Origin: Citrobacter sp. Res13-Sevr-PEB04-36
GTDB lineage: Bacteria; Pseudomonadota; Gammaproteobacteria; Enterobacterales; Enterobacteriaceae
Reading direction: 5' to 3'
Assembly: GCF_015672735.1 (NCBI RefSeq)
Contig: NZ_JADABY010000023.1
Span: 1-64,000 of the forward strand
Length of the DNA stretch: 64,000 nucleotides
Part shown: positions 1 through 9,121 of the stretch, piece after piece
How the letters are laid out: the number at the start of each line of letters is the position of its first letter
Position numbering within the stretch: position 1 is the stretch's first letter
Position numbers and translations under genes: made by a program
Notes under the pieces: generated by a model
Databases searched by the model: none
What the model saw: the letters and a program-made list of their open reading frames with translations, nothing else
What the model was told of the DNA's origin: nothing

Positions 1-559
1 ATTACACACATCCGGTTCCGGTATCCTGCCGGATCCGTTTGAATCATTATCGACATTAAATGTCAGGCAAATTATCTCTGCATCCTGTAAAGATATATAT
101 CGAAAGAGAATTAACGATTCTTGCCCCAACTCTCCTGAGCACGAGATTCACTAATTAATCTTTACGAATATGACAATTCGTCACAGGGATAAATTAAACA
201 TTTCAATTAATGAAAAATACCTGCAAATCCTTGTAATGACCCTGGGCAATTCTTATTGGTGCCTAAGAAATGTCTGGGTAAATATTACTTAAACACCACT
301 ATAATGGTACGTAACAGACTGGTTTATGACATATTACCCATGAAAATAGCAGGGTGATGAATTGTTTCTCTAGTGTTAATTTTAATTAGCACGATCACTA
401 ACCTCCCCATACTTTTGCTTTCTGTATATCCCCCGATTGCACAACATAACGCGCCTAATCTCACCTAAAAATGCAAACGAAAACTGACAGCACGCCGCGC
501 TTCTGACAAAATAGTGACATCCCCTTCGATTTAACGTAACAGACGGAATCCTCTCTCTG
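1..559. other. AT-rich spacer upstream of folD
   Basis: No convincing gene is visible. The stretch is AT-rich with many stops in all frames, and only very short open frames occur. It must carry the folD promoter near its right end, but I cannot pick a clear -35/-10 pair. No tRNA or insertion sequence is recognisable. In E. coli relatives a fimbrial cluster commonly lies on this side of folD, so it may be the regulatory region of a neighbour outside the window. Confidence 0.5.
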
Positions 560-1426
560 ATGGCAGCAAAGATTATTGACGGTAAAACGATTGCGCAGCA
601 GGTACGCTCTGAGGTAGCTCAAAAAGTTCAGGCGCGTTTAGCGGCTGGATTACGCGCCCCAGGCCTGGCTGTTGTGCTGGTAGGTAGCAACCCGGCTTCG
701 CAAATTTACGTAGCAAGTAAACGCAAAGCCTGCGACGAAGTGGGGTTCGTCTCCCGCTCCTATGACCTGCCTGAAACCACCAGCGAGGCGGAACTTCTTG
801 AGCTCATCGATACGCTCAACGCAGATACAGCCATCGACGGTATTCTGGTCCAGTTGCCGTTACCGGCGGGGATCGATAACGTCAAGGTGCTGGAGCGCAT
901 TGCACCGGATAAAGACGTCGACGGATTCCACCCGTATAACGTCGGTCGCCTGTGCCAACGTGCGCCGCGCCTACGTCCGTGTACGCCTCGCGGCATCGTG
1001 ACCTTGCTTGAGCGTTACAACATCGATACCTACGGCCTGAATGCCGTGGTGATTGGCGCCTCTAACATTGTCGGTCGCCCGATGAGCATGGAGTTGCTGC
1101 TGGCGGGCTGTACCACCACGGTAACCCATCGCTTTACCAAAGATCTGCGTCGCCACGTAGAGCATGCTGACCTGCTGATTGTTGCCGTCGGCAAACCGGG
1201 CTTTATTCCCGGTGAATGGATCAAAGAAGGTGCGATTGTGATTGATGTCGGCATCAACCGTCTGGAAAATGGCAAGGTTGTTGGCGATGTGGTCTTTGAA
1301 GATGCCGCTGCGCGCGCCGGGTATATTACGCCGGTGCCGGGTGGCGTTGGCCCGATGACGGTCGCCACACTTATCGAAAACACGCTTCAGGCGTGCGTTG
1401 AATACCATGATGTAAAGGACGTTTAA
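560..1426 (+). CDS. folD: Bifunctional methylenetetrahydrofolate dehydrogenase/cyclohydrolase FolD
   Basis: Cytosolic enzyme that interconverts 5,10-methylene-THF, 5,10-methenyl-THF and 10-formyl-THF, supplying one-carbon units for purines and formyl-methionine. The 288-residue protein has the full family length. The catalytic segment with Tyr50 and Lys54/Lys56 ([11 protein letters not shown]) is present, followed by the Rossmann NADP site [10 protein letters not shown] near residue 166 and the C-terminal [10 protein letters not shown] signature. ybcJ starts two bases after its stop codon, so the two are probably cotranscribed. The ATG at 560 gives the standard N-terminus MAAKIIDGK. Identification is secure. 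Confidence 0.98.
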   Translation: MAAKIIDGKTIAQQVRSEVAQKVQARLAAGLRAPGLAVVLVGSNPASQIYVASKRKACDEVGFVSRSYDLPETTSEAELLELIDTLNADTAIDGILVQLPLPAGIDNVKVLERIAPDKDVDGFHPYNVGRLCQRAPRLRPCTPRGIVTLLERYNIDTYGLNAVVIGASNIVGRPMSMELLLAGCTTTVTHRFTKDLRRHVEHADLLIVAVGKPGFIPGEWIKEGAIVIDVGINRLENGKVVGDVVFEDAAARAGYITPVPGGVGPMTVATLIENTLQACVEYHDVKDV

Positions 1427-1427
1427 G

Positions 1428-1640
1428 ATGGCTACATTTTCACTGGGTAAACACCCACACGTCGAACTCTGCGATCTGCTAAAGCTGGAAGGCTGGTGCG
1501 AAAGCGGCGCCCAGGCAAAAATTGCCATTGGCGAAGGGTTAGTGAAGGTTGATGGAGTAGTAGAAACACGTAAACGCTGCAAAATTGTCGCGGGCCAGAC
1601 AGTGGCCTTTGAACAGTACAGCGTGGCCGTAACCGCATAG
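1428..1640 (+). CDS. ybcJ: YbcJ, small S4-like RNA-binding protein
   Basis: A 70-residue protein matching the YbcJ family, which has an S4-like RNA-binding fold. The segment from about residue 17 to 60 (LLKLEGWCESGAQAKIAIG, then VKVDG and RKRCKI) is the S4-type core in which an N-terminal helix pair is followed by a strand with basic residues. Its biological target is not established. It follows folD by one base, with its ribosome binding site inside the end of folD, which implies translational coupling. A hairpin closes the unit at 1651-1675. Confidence 0.95.
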   Translation: MATFSLGKHPHVELCDLLKLEGWCESGAQAKIAIGEGLVKVDGVVETRKRCKIVAGQTVAFEQYSVAVTA

Positions 1641-1650
1641 CCCTTCTGAA

Positions 1651-1675
1651 ACCCGATAGTGCTTTGCTATCGGGT
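1651..1675 (+). terminator. Hairpin after ybcJ
   Basis: Perfect 9-bp stem ACCCGATAG/CTATCGGGT with a 7-base loop, 10 bases after the ybcJ stop. The tail is C/T-rich (CCCCCTCTCTTCTCC) rather than a pure T-run, so it is probably a moderately efficient terminator of folD-ybcJ. Confidence 0.75.
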
Positions 1676-2849
1676 CCCCCTCTCTTCTCCTGTTATTTAT
1701 TCCATTAATAAATGGATTAACAAAAAAAATCACAAAATAATATCATTAAACCCAAATTGATCGTTAAAAGCTACTAGTTGATCTCTTTGAGACATCCATC
1801 ACAAAATTGAAGTGCTCAACGTTTATTATTTGTCGCATAGCAAGAAGCGATTCAATTTCATTAAAGAAATTAATCTTAATACACATTAACTCATACAATT
1901 ATGGGAAGGAAACATTGTGCCATGAAAATACCCATCATCTAATTCATTTTTTAGTTGAATTAACACAATGCTATTCTTCTCTTGGGGAGGACTCGAATGA
2001 TATCTTCTGGATGTTATATCTGGTCAGGCTGGAAGGAGTATCTATATCGCACGTAGCCAAATTATTGCATTGGGGTTTACGGGAGTACTTTCAGGATTAA
2101 TGCCACAAATTACGGAAGCATTACTTCATATAACGCTTGCGAATAGCGGCATATCAGGTGCAATCGACATTATTGTACTTAACTATCACTGAAAAAAAAC
2201 ATCTGGACATAAGGCTGAGGAATAATAATTTAGCAAAAAATCTGAATCAAACATCAAGGGTGTAAAAAGGATGTATCTGATATCATGAGAAAAGCATTAA
2301 ATTTATAACTTGTCGATTGGTATCTCTGAAAGATTAATAAACCCAAAGCATCAAGTCGAACTCTTTGCACCCAGAAAATTATCAATCCATAAATGCAGGT
2401 ATTTGACAGGGTAACTCGTTGATGTTTTTTGCGGTTGTGAACGGTATGGTCAACAGTGATTTTAAGTCCTATTACGCTGCTGCATTCCGTGCAACTTAAG
2501 CATTATCTATTGATTTTAAATGGGGAAACTATTAGGTGACATAAAAGATGGCGTTCATTTTCAACTGTCAAGCAAGCTATACCATTAATAGTATTCAATA
2601 AACAACATAGCTTATAAAGATAATTTCTTATAGATATTGCATTTACAGGAAATACAACCTACCTGCATCCCCGGATGCCTAACCCGGTTGCTCTTTATGC
2701 AACCCTAAAACGAGGAATAGATAATGAATATTGTTAAATAATCGAATTTTTCACCTAAAATCAAAGAATCACCAATTTTTACCAGAACTATTACATACTT
2801 TCATTCTAAAAAATTTACATGAATTTTATCTATCAATGGAGATTTATCT
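1676..2849. other. AT-rich accessory spacer, no confirmed gene
   Basis: This stretch separates ybcJ from the crystallin-like gene and is far more AT-rich than the flanks. In E. coli ybcJ and ybcI are close neighbours, so the interval 1676-3828 looks inserted. I see protein-like fragments in more than one frame at 1807-2192, a short open frame at 2422-2499 (25 codons, no good ribosome binding site) and a small hairpin at 2686-2704 (GGTTGC/GCAACC). No transposase, integrase or tRNA is visible. Confidence 0.5.
1807..2192 (+). pseudogene. Possible frameshifted remnant of an unknown gene
   Basis: Two overlapping open frames look protein-like. One runs 1807-2100 with only a TTG at its beginning and no usable ATG; it contains HLIHFLVELTQCYSSLGED. 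A second frame, 2001-2192, has no start codon but reads as a hydrophobic segment (IALGFTGVLSGLMPQ) ending in IIVLNYH. This arrangement fits a decayed gene with a frameshift near position 2000. I do not recognise the family, and chance open frames in AT-rich DNA are a real alternative. Confidence 0.2.
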
Positions 2850-3548
2850 ATGTCAAACGAAACCGCAAACGTAAATGATATTCTGATGCCAGTGACCTTT
2901 TACTCTGAAGAACAAGGAACTGGAGAAGCATACACAGCAACACAGGACAACCCAGACTTGTCAACGATAGGGCTTGCAAATACATTCTCGTCGGTCACAT
3001 TGCCCCCCCAAACAAAAGTAGTTATGTATAGTGGTGCCAATTATACTGGTAAAACCTTAGCCGTGGGAAATGGTTCATTAGAAATTATCACTGTGGATTT
3101 TAGCGAGGATATTGGCTGGATCCCTGACGATCCACAATTAAACTTCAGCTGGAGTGGGATTAATATGAATGACCAATGTCGTTCATTTAAACTGTATGGT
3201 GAAATCCAGGAAACGAGTCTAAGTTCTTTTTTTGAATTTGATCTCGAATATACGGGTAACGGCGTTGAACCCACCTATATTTATGACTACCTCTATGGTG
3301 CACAATACCTCACGTACTTTAATGAAAACGATTCAAGTTTTGGCCCCGAACATAATGATAAAGCCTCTTCCGCGCTGGTCTTCAGCGATAGAACTGCCGA
3401 CTTTTATGAAGACAAAGCCTGGGGCGGGCGGGTTACTGGGTTTAATGGTTCCGGTGTTACAGGTAAAGCCCGAATTTACAATTTTGATGGTTATATTTCC
3501 TGGCTCAACAATATTGCCAGCTCAATTAAAGTTGGCTATTTAGCATAA
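2850..3548 (+). CDS. Beta/gamma-crystallin-like protein
   Basis: A 232-residue protein without a signal peptide or membrane segment. It shows Greek-key signatures of the beta/gamma-crystallin superfamily. Two A-type motifs are MYSGANYTGKTL (residues 59-70) and DFYEDKAWGGRVTGF (184-198), with the aromatic and glycine positions in place. Three segments match the calcium-binding pattern N/D-N/D-x-x-S/T-S: NDQCRS (107-112, less typical), NDKASS (169-174) and NNIASS (220-225). The last sits in a typical closing strand, SWLNNIASSIKVG. Two domains joined by an acidic linker are likely. A GGAG ribosome binding site lies upstream of the ATG. The gene sits alone in an AT-rich insert between ybcJ and ybcI, which suggests horizontal gain. 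Function is unknown; bacterial members include calcium-binding stress and spore-coat proteins. Confidence 0.8.
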   Translation: MSNETANVNDILMPVTFYSEEQGTGEAYTATQDNPDLSTIGLANTFSSVTLPPQTKVVMYSGANYTGKTLAVGNGSLEIITVDFSEDIGWIPDDPQLNFSWSGINMNDQCRSFKLYGEIQETSLSSFFEFDLEYTGNGVEPTYIYDYLYGAQYLTYFNENDSSFGPEHNDKASSALVFSDRTADFYEDKAWGGRVTGFNGSGVTGKARIYNFDGYISWLNNIASSIKVGYLA

Positions 3549-3828
3549 GTTAAGGAGTAGTGTAAACAAATAGAGTAGAGATGTGGTTTCCGGATAGGGC
3601 CATCAGGCATGGAATTATCACCTTTGTAAACAGGCGAAACTTTCACTGGCCTGACGAAAAATTCCGTTATCACATCTCACTCATTCACTTCACAAGGTAC
3701 ACTTCATACCTTCTCTTTTTTTTACGCTCAAGCGACACATCTTAAAAGTCCGTGAAAAATCAGACTATTAACGACGCTTTTGCGCAGGAACACTGCTATA
3801 TTCCCATGATTTATTATGGAAAATTATC

Positions 3829-4353
3829 ATGCCAACCATCGTTACCCATGCAGCCGTACCTCTTTGTTTAGGATTGGGTCTGGGGCTCAAAGCCATTCCC
3901 CCACGCTTATTGTTTGCCGGGGTTGTACTGGCAATGCTGCCTGACGCCGACGTCCTGTCGTTTAAGTTCGGTATTGCCTACGGCAACGTGTTAGGTCACC
4001 GCGGATTTACCCACTCGCTGTTATTCGCCTTCGCGGTGCCGCTGCTGTGCATCATGATAGGTCGACGATGGTTTAAAGCCGGGCTGATTCGCTGCTGGTT
4101 ATTTTTGACGGTATCGTTGCTGTCGCACAGCTTGCTGGATTCAGTGACCACCGGAGGAAAAGGCGTTGGCTGGCTGTGGCCATGGTCAGATGAACGCTTC
4201 TTTGCGCCGTGGCAGGTGATTAAGGTCGCGCCGTTCGCGCTGTCACGCTATGCCACGCCGTATGGGCATCAGGTGATTATCTCGGAATTAATGTGGGTGT
4301 GGCTGCCGGGAGCCGTCATGATGGGTGTGCTGTGGTGGTACAGACGTCACTAA
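3829..4353 (+). CDS. ybcI: YbcI, membrane-bound metal-dependent hydrolase family protein (DUF457)
   Basis: A 174-residue polytopic inner-membrane protein of the YdjM/YbcI type. Visible features are an N-terminal MPTIVTHAAVPL segment, the conserved acidic run LPDADVLSF near residue 40, the histidine motif HRGFTHS near residue 58, a later HSLLDSVTTGG and four to five hydrophobic segments. The His/Asp cluster is the presumed metal site. In LexA-regulated YdjM relatives the protein is damage-inducible; no LexA box is obvious here. The biochemical reaction of YbcI is unproven. A REP pair follows. Confidence 0.93.
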   Translation: MPTIVTHAAVPLCLGLGLGLKAIPPRLLFAGVVLAMLPDADVLSFKFGIAYGNVLGHRGFTHSLLFAFAVPLLCIMIGRRWFKAGLIRCWLFLTVSLLSHSLLDSVTTGGKGVGWLWPWSDERFFAPWQVIKVAPFALSRYATPYGHQVIISELMWVWLPGAVMMGVLWWYRRH

Positions 4354-4357
4354 TAGT

Positions 4358-4434
4358 GCCTGATGGCGCTACGCTTATCAGGCCTACCGATCATTCCATC
4401 GTAGGCCGGATAAGGCGTTAGCCGCCATCCGGCA
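4358..4434. repeat. REP pair (BIME) between ybcI and cysS
   Basis: Two inverted REP units: GCCTGATGGCGCT...TATCAGGCCTAC, then GTAGGCCGGATAAGGCG with GCCGCCATCCGGC. They fill the space between the convergent ybcI and cysS genes, where such elements usually act as mRNA 3' stabilisers or gyrase/IHF sites. Confidence 0.92.
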
Positions 4435-4444
4435 ATTGAGAGAA

Positions 4445-5830
4445 TTACTTACGACGCCAGGTGGTGCCTTGCGGACCATCTTCCAGCACGATGCCCATCT
4501 CGTTCAGACGATCACGCGCGGCGTCGGCTGCCGCCCAGTCTTTCGCTTTACGGGCATCTAAACGCTGTTGGATAAGCGCTTCAATCTCAGCGACCTCACC
4601 GTCATCCGCCTGCGCACCGCTTTGCAGGAACGCTTCCGGATCCTGCTCCAGCAGGCCCAGCACGCCGGACAGCTTGCGCAGATGCGCGGCCATGGCGTTA
4701 GCCGCCGCCATATCTTCACCCTTCAGACGGTTGACCTCACGCGCCATATCAAACAGCACCGAGTAGGCTTCCGGCGTATTGAAATCATCGTTCATTGCTT
4801 CAATGAAACGCGCTTCAAAGGCATCACCACCGGCTGGCGCCACGGATTTGTCAGTACCGCGCAGCGCGGTGTACAGACGCTCCAGTGCAGAACGCGCCTG
4901 CTTCAGGTTCTCTTCGCTGTAGTTCAGCTGGCTACGATAGTGGCCGGACATCAGGAAGTAGCGAATGGTTTCGGCGTCGTAATACTTCAGCACGTCGCGC
5001 ACGGTAAAGAAGTTGCCCAGTGATTTGGACATTTTCTCACGATCAACCATCACCATCCCGGAGTGCATCCAGTAGTTGACGTATTCGCCGTCGTGCGCAC
5101 AGGTGGACTGGGCAATTTCGTTCTCATGGTGCGGGAACATCAGGTCAGAGCCGCCGCCGTGAATATCAAAATGGTTGCCCAGCTGTTTGCAGTTCATCGC
5201 CGAACACTCAATGTGCCAGCCCGGACGACCCGCGCCCCACGGTGACGGCCAGCTCGGCTCGCCCTCTTTGGACATCTTCCACAACACGAAGTCCATCGGG
5301 TTACGCTTCACATCCACCACATCCACGCGGGCACCCGCCTGCAGCTGATCCAGATCCTGGCGCGACAGCTGACCGTAGTGCGGATCGGTCGGCACGTCGA
5401 ACATCACGTCGCCGTTATCAGCCACGTAAGCGTGACCTTTGGCGATCAGCTGTTCGGTGATTTCAATAATTTCCGCAATATGATGCGTCGCACGCGGTTC
5501 GAGATCCGGGCGCAGAATATTCAGCGCGTCGAAGTCGTTGTGCATTTCCGCGATCATCCTGTCGACCAACGCCACAAAGCTCTCGCCATTTTCATTAGCG
5601 CGCTTAATGATTTTGTCGTCGATATCGGTAATGTTGCGCACGTACTTCAGCTTATAGCCGAGGAAGCGCAGATAGCGTGCAACCACATCGAAAGAGACGA
5701 AGGTACGTCCGTGACCAATATGACAGAGATCGTAAACGGTGATACCACACACGTACATGCCGACTTCCCCGGCATGAATAGGTTTGAATTCCTCTTTTTG
5801 GCGCGTCAGTGTATTAAAGATTTTTAACAT
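4445..5830 (-). CDS. cysS: Cysteinyl-tRNA synthetase
   Basis: Class I aminoacyl-tRNA synthetase that charges tRNA-Cys. The 461-residue length equals that of E. coli CysS. Visible motifs are the HIGH signature in [11 protein letters not shown] near residue 37 and KMSKS in [10 protein letters not shown] near residue 266. The zinc ligands are present as Cys28 in the N-terminal part and the [16 protein letters not shown] region. The open frame extends upstream to 6001, but the ATG at 5830 gives the canonical [15 protein letters not shown] start and leaves room for divergent promoters with ppiB. The C-terminal anticodon-binding helices are intact. Confidence 0.97.
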   Translation of the reverse strand: MLKIFNTLTRQKEEFKPIHAGEVGMYVCGITVYDLCHIGHGRTFVSFDVVARYLRFLGYKLKYVRNITDIDDKIIKRANENGESFVALVDRMIAEMHNDFDALNILRPDLEPRATHHIAEIIEITEQLIAKGHAYVADNGDVMFDVPTDPHYGQLSRQDLDQLQAGARVDVVDVKRNPMDFVLWKMSKEGEPSWPSPWGAGRPGWHIECSAMNCKQLGNHFDIHGGGSDLMFPHHENEIAQSTCAHDGEYVNYWMHSGMVMVDREKMSKSLGNFFTVRDVLKYYDAETIRYFLMSGHYRSQLNYSEENLKQARSALERLYTALRGTDKSVAPAGGDAFEARFIEAMNDDFNTPEAYSVLFDMAREVNRLKGEDMAAANAMAAHLRKLSGVLGLLEQDPEAFLQSGAQADDGEVAEIEALIQQRLDARKAKDWAAADAARDRLNEMGIVLEDGPQGTTWRRK

Positions 5831-6003
5831 CGAAGATTCCGTGTAGACGTGTGTGGATAACAAAGCCCTATAATACCTATAAATTGGCCCCGAAGCAGCA
5901 CACTTTGCAAGGTGATCGCAGCTTGCGGTTATGCTATAACAAGCCCCTATCATGTGACCCTGACCAGGGTCGAAGCACCACTCTATCGGAACAGGATGCA
6001 AAA

Positions 6004-6498
6004 ATGGTTACTTTCCACACTAATCACGGCGATATCGTAATCAAAACGTTTGATGATAAAGCGCCTGAAACAGTTAAAAACTTCCTGGACTACTGCCGCG
6101 AAGGTTTCTATAACAACACCATTTTCCACCGTGTTATCAACGGTTTCATGATTCAGGGCGGCGGTTTTGAGCCTGGCATGAAGCAAAAAGAAACCAAAGA
6201 GGCTATCAAAAACGAAGCCAACAACGGTCTGAAAAATACCCGCGGTACGCTGGCAATGGCCCGTACTCAGGCTCCGCACTCCGCAACGGCGCAGTTCTTC
6301 ATCAACGTTGCCGACAACGACTTCCTGAACTTCTCCGGCGAAAGCATGCAGGGCTGGGGTTACTGTGTATTTGCTGAAGTGGTTGAAGGCATGGACGTGG
6401 TTGATAAAATCAAAAACGTTTCTACCGGTCGCAGCGGCATGCACCAGGACGTACCGAAAGAAGACGTTATTATCGAAAACGTGACCGTCAGCGAGTAA
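6004..6498 (+). CDS. ppiB: Cytosolic peptidyl-prolyl cis-trans isomerase B (cyclophilin)
   Basis: Cyclophilin-type prolyl isomerase of 164 residues, the same length as E. coli PpiB, with no signal peptide. The catalytic cyclophilin core [13 protein letters not shown] (near residue 40) and [20 protein letters not shown] (near 86) is present. The reading frame is open further upstream to 5851, but the ATG at 6004 gives the known [11 protein letters not shown] start. It is divergent from cysS and two bases upstream of lpxH, with which it is probably cotranscribed. Confidence 0.97.
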   Translation: MVTFHTNHGDIVIKTFDDKAPETVKNFLDYCREGFYNNTIFHRVINGFMIQGGGFEPGMKQKETKEAIKNEANNGLKNTRGTLAMARTQAPHSATAQFFINVADNDFLNFSGESMQGWGYCVFAEVVEGMDVVDKIKNVSTGRSGMHQDVPKEDVIIENVTVSE

Positions 6499-6500
6499 TC

Positions 6501-7223
6501 GTGGCGACACTGTTTATTGCAGATCTTCACCTCTGCACGGAAGAACCGGCGATTACCGCCGGTTTTCTGCGTTTTTTAGCCGGTGATGCCCGAACAGCCG
6601 ATGCGCTGTACATTCTTGGCGATCTGTTCGAAGCATGGATAGGCGACGATGACCCCACTCCGCTGCACCATGAAATCGCCGTCGCAATAAAATCGCTGGC
6701 TGATTCCGGCGTCCCCTGCTTCTTCATTCACGGCAACCGTGATTTTCTGCTCGGCAAGCGTTTTGCCCGCGAGAGCGGAATGACCTTGTTACCCGAGGAA
6801 AAAGTGCTCGACCTGTATGGCCGCAAGGTGCTGATCATGCATGGCGACACGCTGTGTACCGATGATGCCGGTTATCAGGCTTTTCGCGCTAAAGTGCATC
6901 AACCCTGGCTACAAACACTGTTTCTTGCTCTGCCGTTGTTTGTTCGCCAACGCATTGCCGCAAAGATGCGCGCCAACAGCCAAGCCGCCAACAGCAGCAA
7001 ATCGCTGGAAATTATGGATGTGAATCCGCAGGCCGTGGTTACCGAGATGGAAAAACATCAGGTACAGTGGCTGATTCATGGCCATACCCATCGCCCGGCG
7101 GTGCATGAGCTGACGGCCAATAACCACCCCGCTTTCCGCGTGGTGTTAGGCGCGTGGCACAGCAAAGGTTCGATGGTTAAGGTCACGCCCGACGACGTTG
7201 AGCTGATCGCGTTTCCATTTTAA
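6501..7223 (+). CDS. lpxH: UDP-2,3-diacylglucosamine pyrophosphatase LpxH
   Basis: Peripheral inner-membrane hydrolase that converts UDP-2,3-diacylglucosamine to lipid X in lipid A synthesis. The 240-residue protein begins at a GTG codon, as in E. coli, two bases after the ppiB stop. Calcineurin-like metal-binding motifs are all present: ADLHL (Asp8, His10), GDLFEAW (Asp41), GNRDF (Asn79 region), MHGDT (His114 region) and HGHTHRP (His195/His197 region). An ERIC element lies immediately downstream. Confidence 0.97.
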   Translation: MATLFIADLHLCTEEPAITAGFLRFLAGDARTADALYILGDLFEAWIGDDDPTPLHHEIAVAIKSLADSGVPCFFIHGNRDFLLGKRFARESGMTLLPEEKVLDLYGRKVLIMHGDTLCTDDAGYQAFRAKVHQPWLQTLFLALPLFVRQRIAAKMRANSQAANSSKSLEIMDVNPQAVVTEMEKHQVQWLIHGHTHRPAVHELTANNHPAFRVVLGAWHSKGSMVKVTPDDVELIAFPF

Positions 7224-7240
7224 TTCTGCAGATATTTACA

Positions 7241-7350
7241 CAAAACTATTCGAGATGCATCGAGGCGGCAAATCTGTGAGTCCCCTGGAGCTTATATAAG
7301 TAAGTGACTGGGGTGAACAGATGCAACCAACAAAGAGGCAGCTTGAAGAG
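7241..7350 (+). repeat. ERIC element upstream of purE
   Basis: Degenerate enterobacterial repetitive intergenic consensus. The diagnostic core CTTATATAAGTAAGTGACTGG and GGGGTGAAC is preceded by ATTCGAGATGCATCGAGGCGG and followed by a degraded distal arm. The outer ends have diverged, so boundaries are approximate. It lies between lpxH and the PurR operator of purE. Confidence 0.85.
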
Positions 7351-7363
7351 TGAAGTGTAAAGT

Positions 7364-7379
7364 GCGCAATCGTTTTCCT
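7364..7379 (+). promoter_or_regulatory. PurR operator of purEK
   Basis: GCGCAATCGTTTTCCT fits the PUR box ANGCAANCGNTTNCNT at every specified position but the first. It lies 72 bases upstream of the purE ATG, as in E. coli, where the purine repressor with hypoxanthine or guanine bound shuts off purEK. Confidence 0.88.
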
Positions 7380-7451
7380 TGTTTTTAAAACATGCTATTC
7401 TCTGTGGCCTCTAACGCAGTGTGAAGCACACCCACAGGAGTTTTCAGACGC

Positions 7452-7961
7452 ATGTCTTCCCGCAATAATCCGGCGCGTGTCGCCATCGTGATGGGGTCCA
7501 AAAGCGACTGGGCTACCATGCAGTTCGCCGCCGAAATCTTTGAAATCCTGAATGTCCCGCACCACGTTGAAGTGGTCTCTGCCCACCGCACCCCCGACAG
7601 ACTGTTTAGCTTCGCCGAAAGTGCTGAAGAGAACGGCTATCAGGTGATTATTGCAGGCGCAGGCGGTGCAGCACATCTGCCCGGTATGATTGCCGCCAAA
7701 ACGCTGGTGCCGGTATTAGGTGTTCCGGTACAAAGCGCAGCGCTGAGCGGCATCGACAGCCTGTACTCCATCGTGCAGATGCCGCGCGGTATTCCGGTGG
7801 GCACGCTGGCGATTGGTAAAGCGGGCGCGGCGAATGCGGCCCTGCTGGCGGCACAAATTCTGGCGACACACGATAAAGAACTGCATCAGCGTCTGCATGA
7901 CTGGCGTAAAGCTCAGACCGACGAAGTACTGGAGAATCCGGACCCGCGAGGTGCGGCATGA
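7452..7961 (+). CDS. purE: N5-carboxyaminoimidazole ribonucleotide mutase PurE
   Basis: Cytosolic enzyme of de novo purine synthesis that moves the carboxylate of N5-CAIR to give CAIR. The 169-residue class I PurE has the signature segments [11 protein letters not shown] near residue 14, [12 protein letters not shown] near residue 40 and [14 protein letters not shown] near residue 70. The ribosome binding site CAGGAG lies 13-18 bases upstream. Its stop overlaps the purK start (ATGA), giving translational coupling to the enzyme that makes its substrate. Confidence 0.98.
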   Translation: MSSRNNPARVAIVMGSKSDWATMQFAAEIFEILNVPHHVEVVSAHRTPDRLFSFAESAEENGYQVIIAGAGGAAHLPGMIAAKTLVPVLGVPVQSAALSGIDSLYSIVQMPRGIPVGTLAIGKAGAANAALLAAQILATHDKELHQRLHDWRKAQTDEVLENPDPRGAA

Positions 7962-9025
7962 AGCAGGTTTGCGTACTCGGCAACGGCCAGCTAGGACGCA
8001 TGTTGCGTCAGGCCGGTGAGCCGCTGGGGATTGCGGTCTGGCCCGTCGGGCTGGATGCCGAACCCGCTGCCGTTCCCTTTCAACAAAGCGTCATCACCGC
8101 CGAGATTGAACGCTGGCCGGAAACCGCTCTGACCCGCGAACTGGCGCGCCATCCGGCGTTCGTCAACCGCGATATTTTCCCGATTATTGCCGACCGTCTG
8201 ACGCAAAAGCAGCTGTTTGACAAACTCAAGCTGGCTACCGCGCCGTGGCAGCTGCTGGCGGACAAAAGCGAATGGTCTGCAGTATTTAAAACGCTGGGTG
8301 AACTGGCGATCGTCAAACGCCGCGTCGGCGGCTACGACGGTCGCGGGCAGTGGCGTTTACGCGCCCACGAAACGGAACAACTGCCGGACGACTGCTACGG
8401 CGAGTGTATCGTCGAGCAGGGGATTAACTTCTCCGGCGAAGTATCGCTGGTTGGCGCCCGCGCCCACGACGGCAGCACCGTCTTCTATCCGCTGACCCAT
8501 AACCTGCATCAGGACGGCATTCTGCGCACCAGCGTCGCGTTCCCGCAGGCCAATGCCAAACAGCAGGATCAGGCCGAGGCGATGTTGTCCGCCATCATGC
8601 ACGAGCTGGGCTATGTTGGCGTAATGGCGATGGAGTGTTTCATCACCCCGGAAGGCTTGCTGATCAACGAACTGGCCCCGCGCGTACACAACAGCGGACA
8701 CTGGACGCAGAACGGCGCCAGCATCAGCCAGTTTGAACTGCACCTGCGCGCCATTACCGACCTGCCGTTACCCACGCCGGTAGTCAACAGTCCTTCAGTG
8801 ATGGTGAATTTAATTGGCAGCGACCTGAATTACGACTGGTTGAAACTGCCGCTGGTGCATCTGCACTGGTATGACAAAGAGGTGCGTGCAGGCCGTAAGG
8901 TCGGTCACCTGAACCTGACCGACAGTGATACTGCTCGCCTGAGCGCCACGCTGGAAGCGCTGATTCCCCTGCTGCCGCCGGAATATGCCAGCGGCATTAT
9001 CTGGGCACAGTCCAAACTGAAATAA
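7958..9025 (+). CDS. purK: N5-carboxyaminoimidazole ribonucleotide synthase PurK
   Basis: ATP-grasp enzyme that carboxylates AIR with bicarbonate and ATP, feeding PurE. The protein has 355 residues, the E. coli length. The N-terminal pre-ATP-grasp motif [17 protein letters not shown], the glycine-rich loop [10 protein letters not shown] near residue 120 and the metal-binding [13 protein letters not shown] segment near 230 are present. It starts inside the purE stop codon. A strong hairpin follows at 9036-9063. Confidence 0.98.
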   Translation: MKQVCVLGNGQLGRMLRQAGEPLGIAVWPVGLDAEPAAVPFQQSVITAEIERWPETALTRELARHPAFVNRDIFPIIADRLTQKQLFDKLKLATAPWQLLADKSEWSAVFKTLGELAIVKRRVGGYDGRGQWRLRAHETEQLPDDCYGECIVEQGINFSGEVSLVGARAHDGSTVFYPLTHNLHQDGILRTSVAFPQANAKQQDQAEAMLSAIMHELGYVGVMAMECFITPEGLLINELAPRVHNSGHWTQNGASISQFELHLRAITDLPLPTPVVNSPSVMVNLIGSDLNYDWLKLPLVHLHWYDKEVRAGRKVGHLNLTDSDTARLSATLEALIPLLPPEYASGIIWAQSKLK

Positions 9026-9035
9026 GCCATTAATG

Positions 9036-9063
9036 CCGGGGAATGGAATTTATCCTTCCCCGG
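9036..9063 (+). terminator. Hairpin terminator after purEK
   Basis: Stem CCGGGGAA/TTCCCCGG with a 12-base spacer begins 11 bases after the purK stop. It is followed by a C/T-rich tail, so termination strength is uncertain. Confidence 0.7.
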
Positions 9064-9121
9064 CCCCTCCTCTGGCGCGTAAAATCCCTTTCATTGCTGT
9101 TTTGTATTTTCAGGATTGAAC

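Noticed and set aside
470-486. GCAAACG-type half of a PurR box upstream of folD
   Set aside because: The second half (AAAACTG) mismatches the conserved TT and final T positions; too weak to call an operator.
971-1582. 203-codon reverse-strand open frame across folD and ybcJ
   Set aside because: Lies antisense across two conserved genes and has no family features.
2422-2499. 25-codon open frame in the accessory insert
   Set aside because: No ribosome binding site, no homology recognised, and such short frames are expected by chance.
4358-4434. Repeats considered as a CRISPR array (this and other REP pairs)
   Set aside because: Units are inverted, few and of REP sequence; no regular direct repeats with unique spacers and no cas genes.
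4568-5827. Several forward-strand open frames inside cysS
   Set aside because: All are antisense to conserved CysS motifs, with no start signals or recognisable domains.
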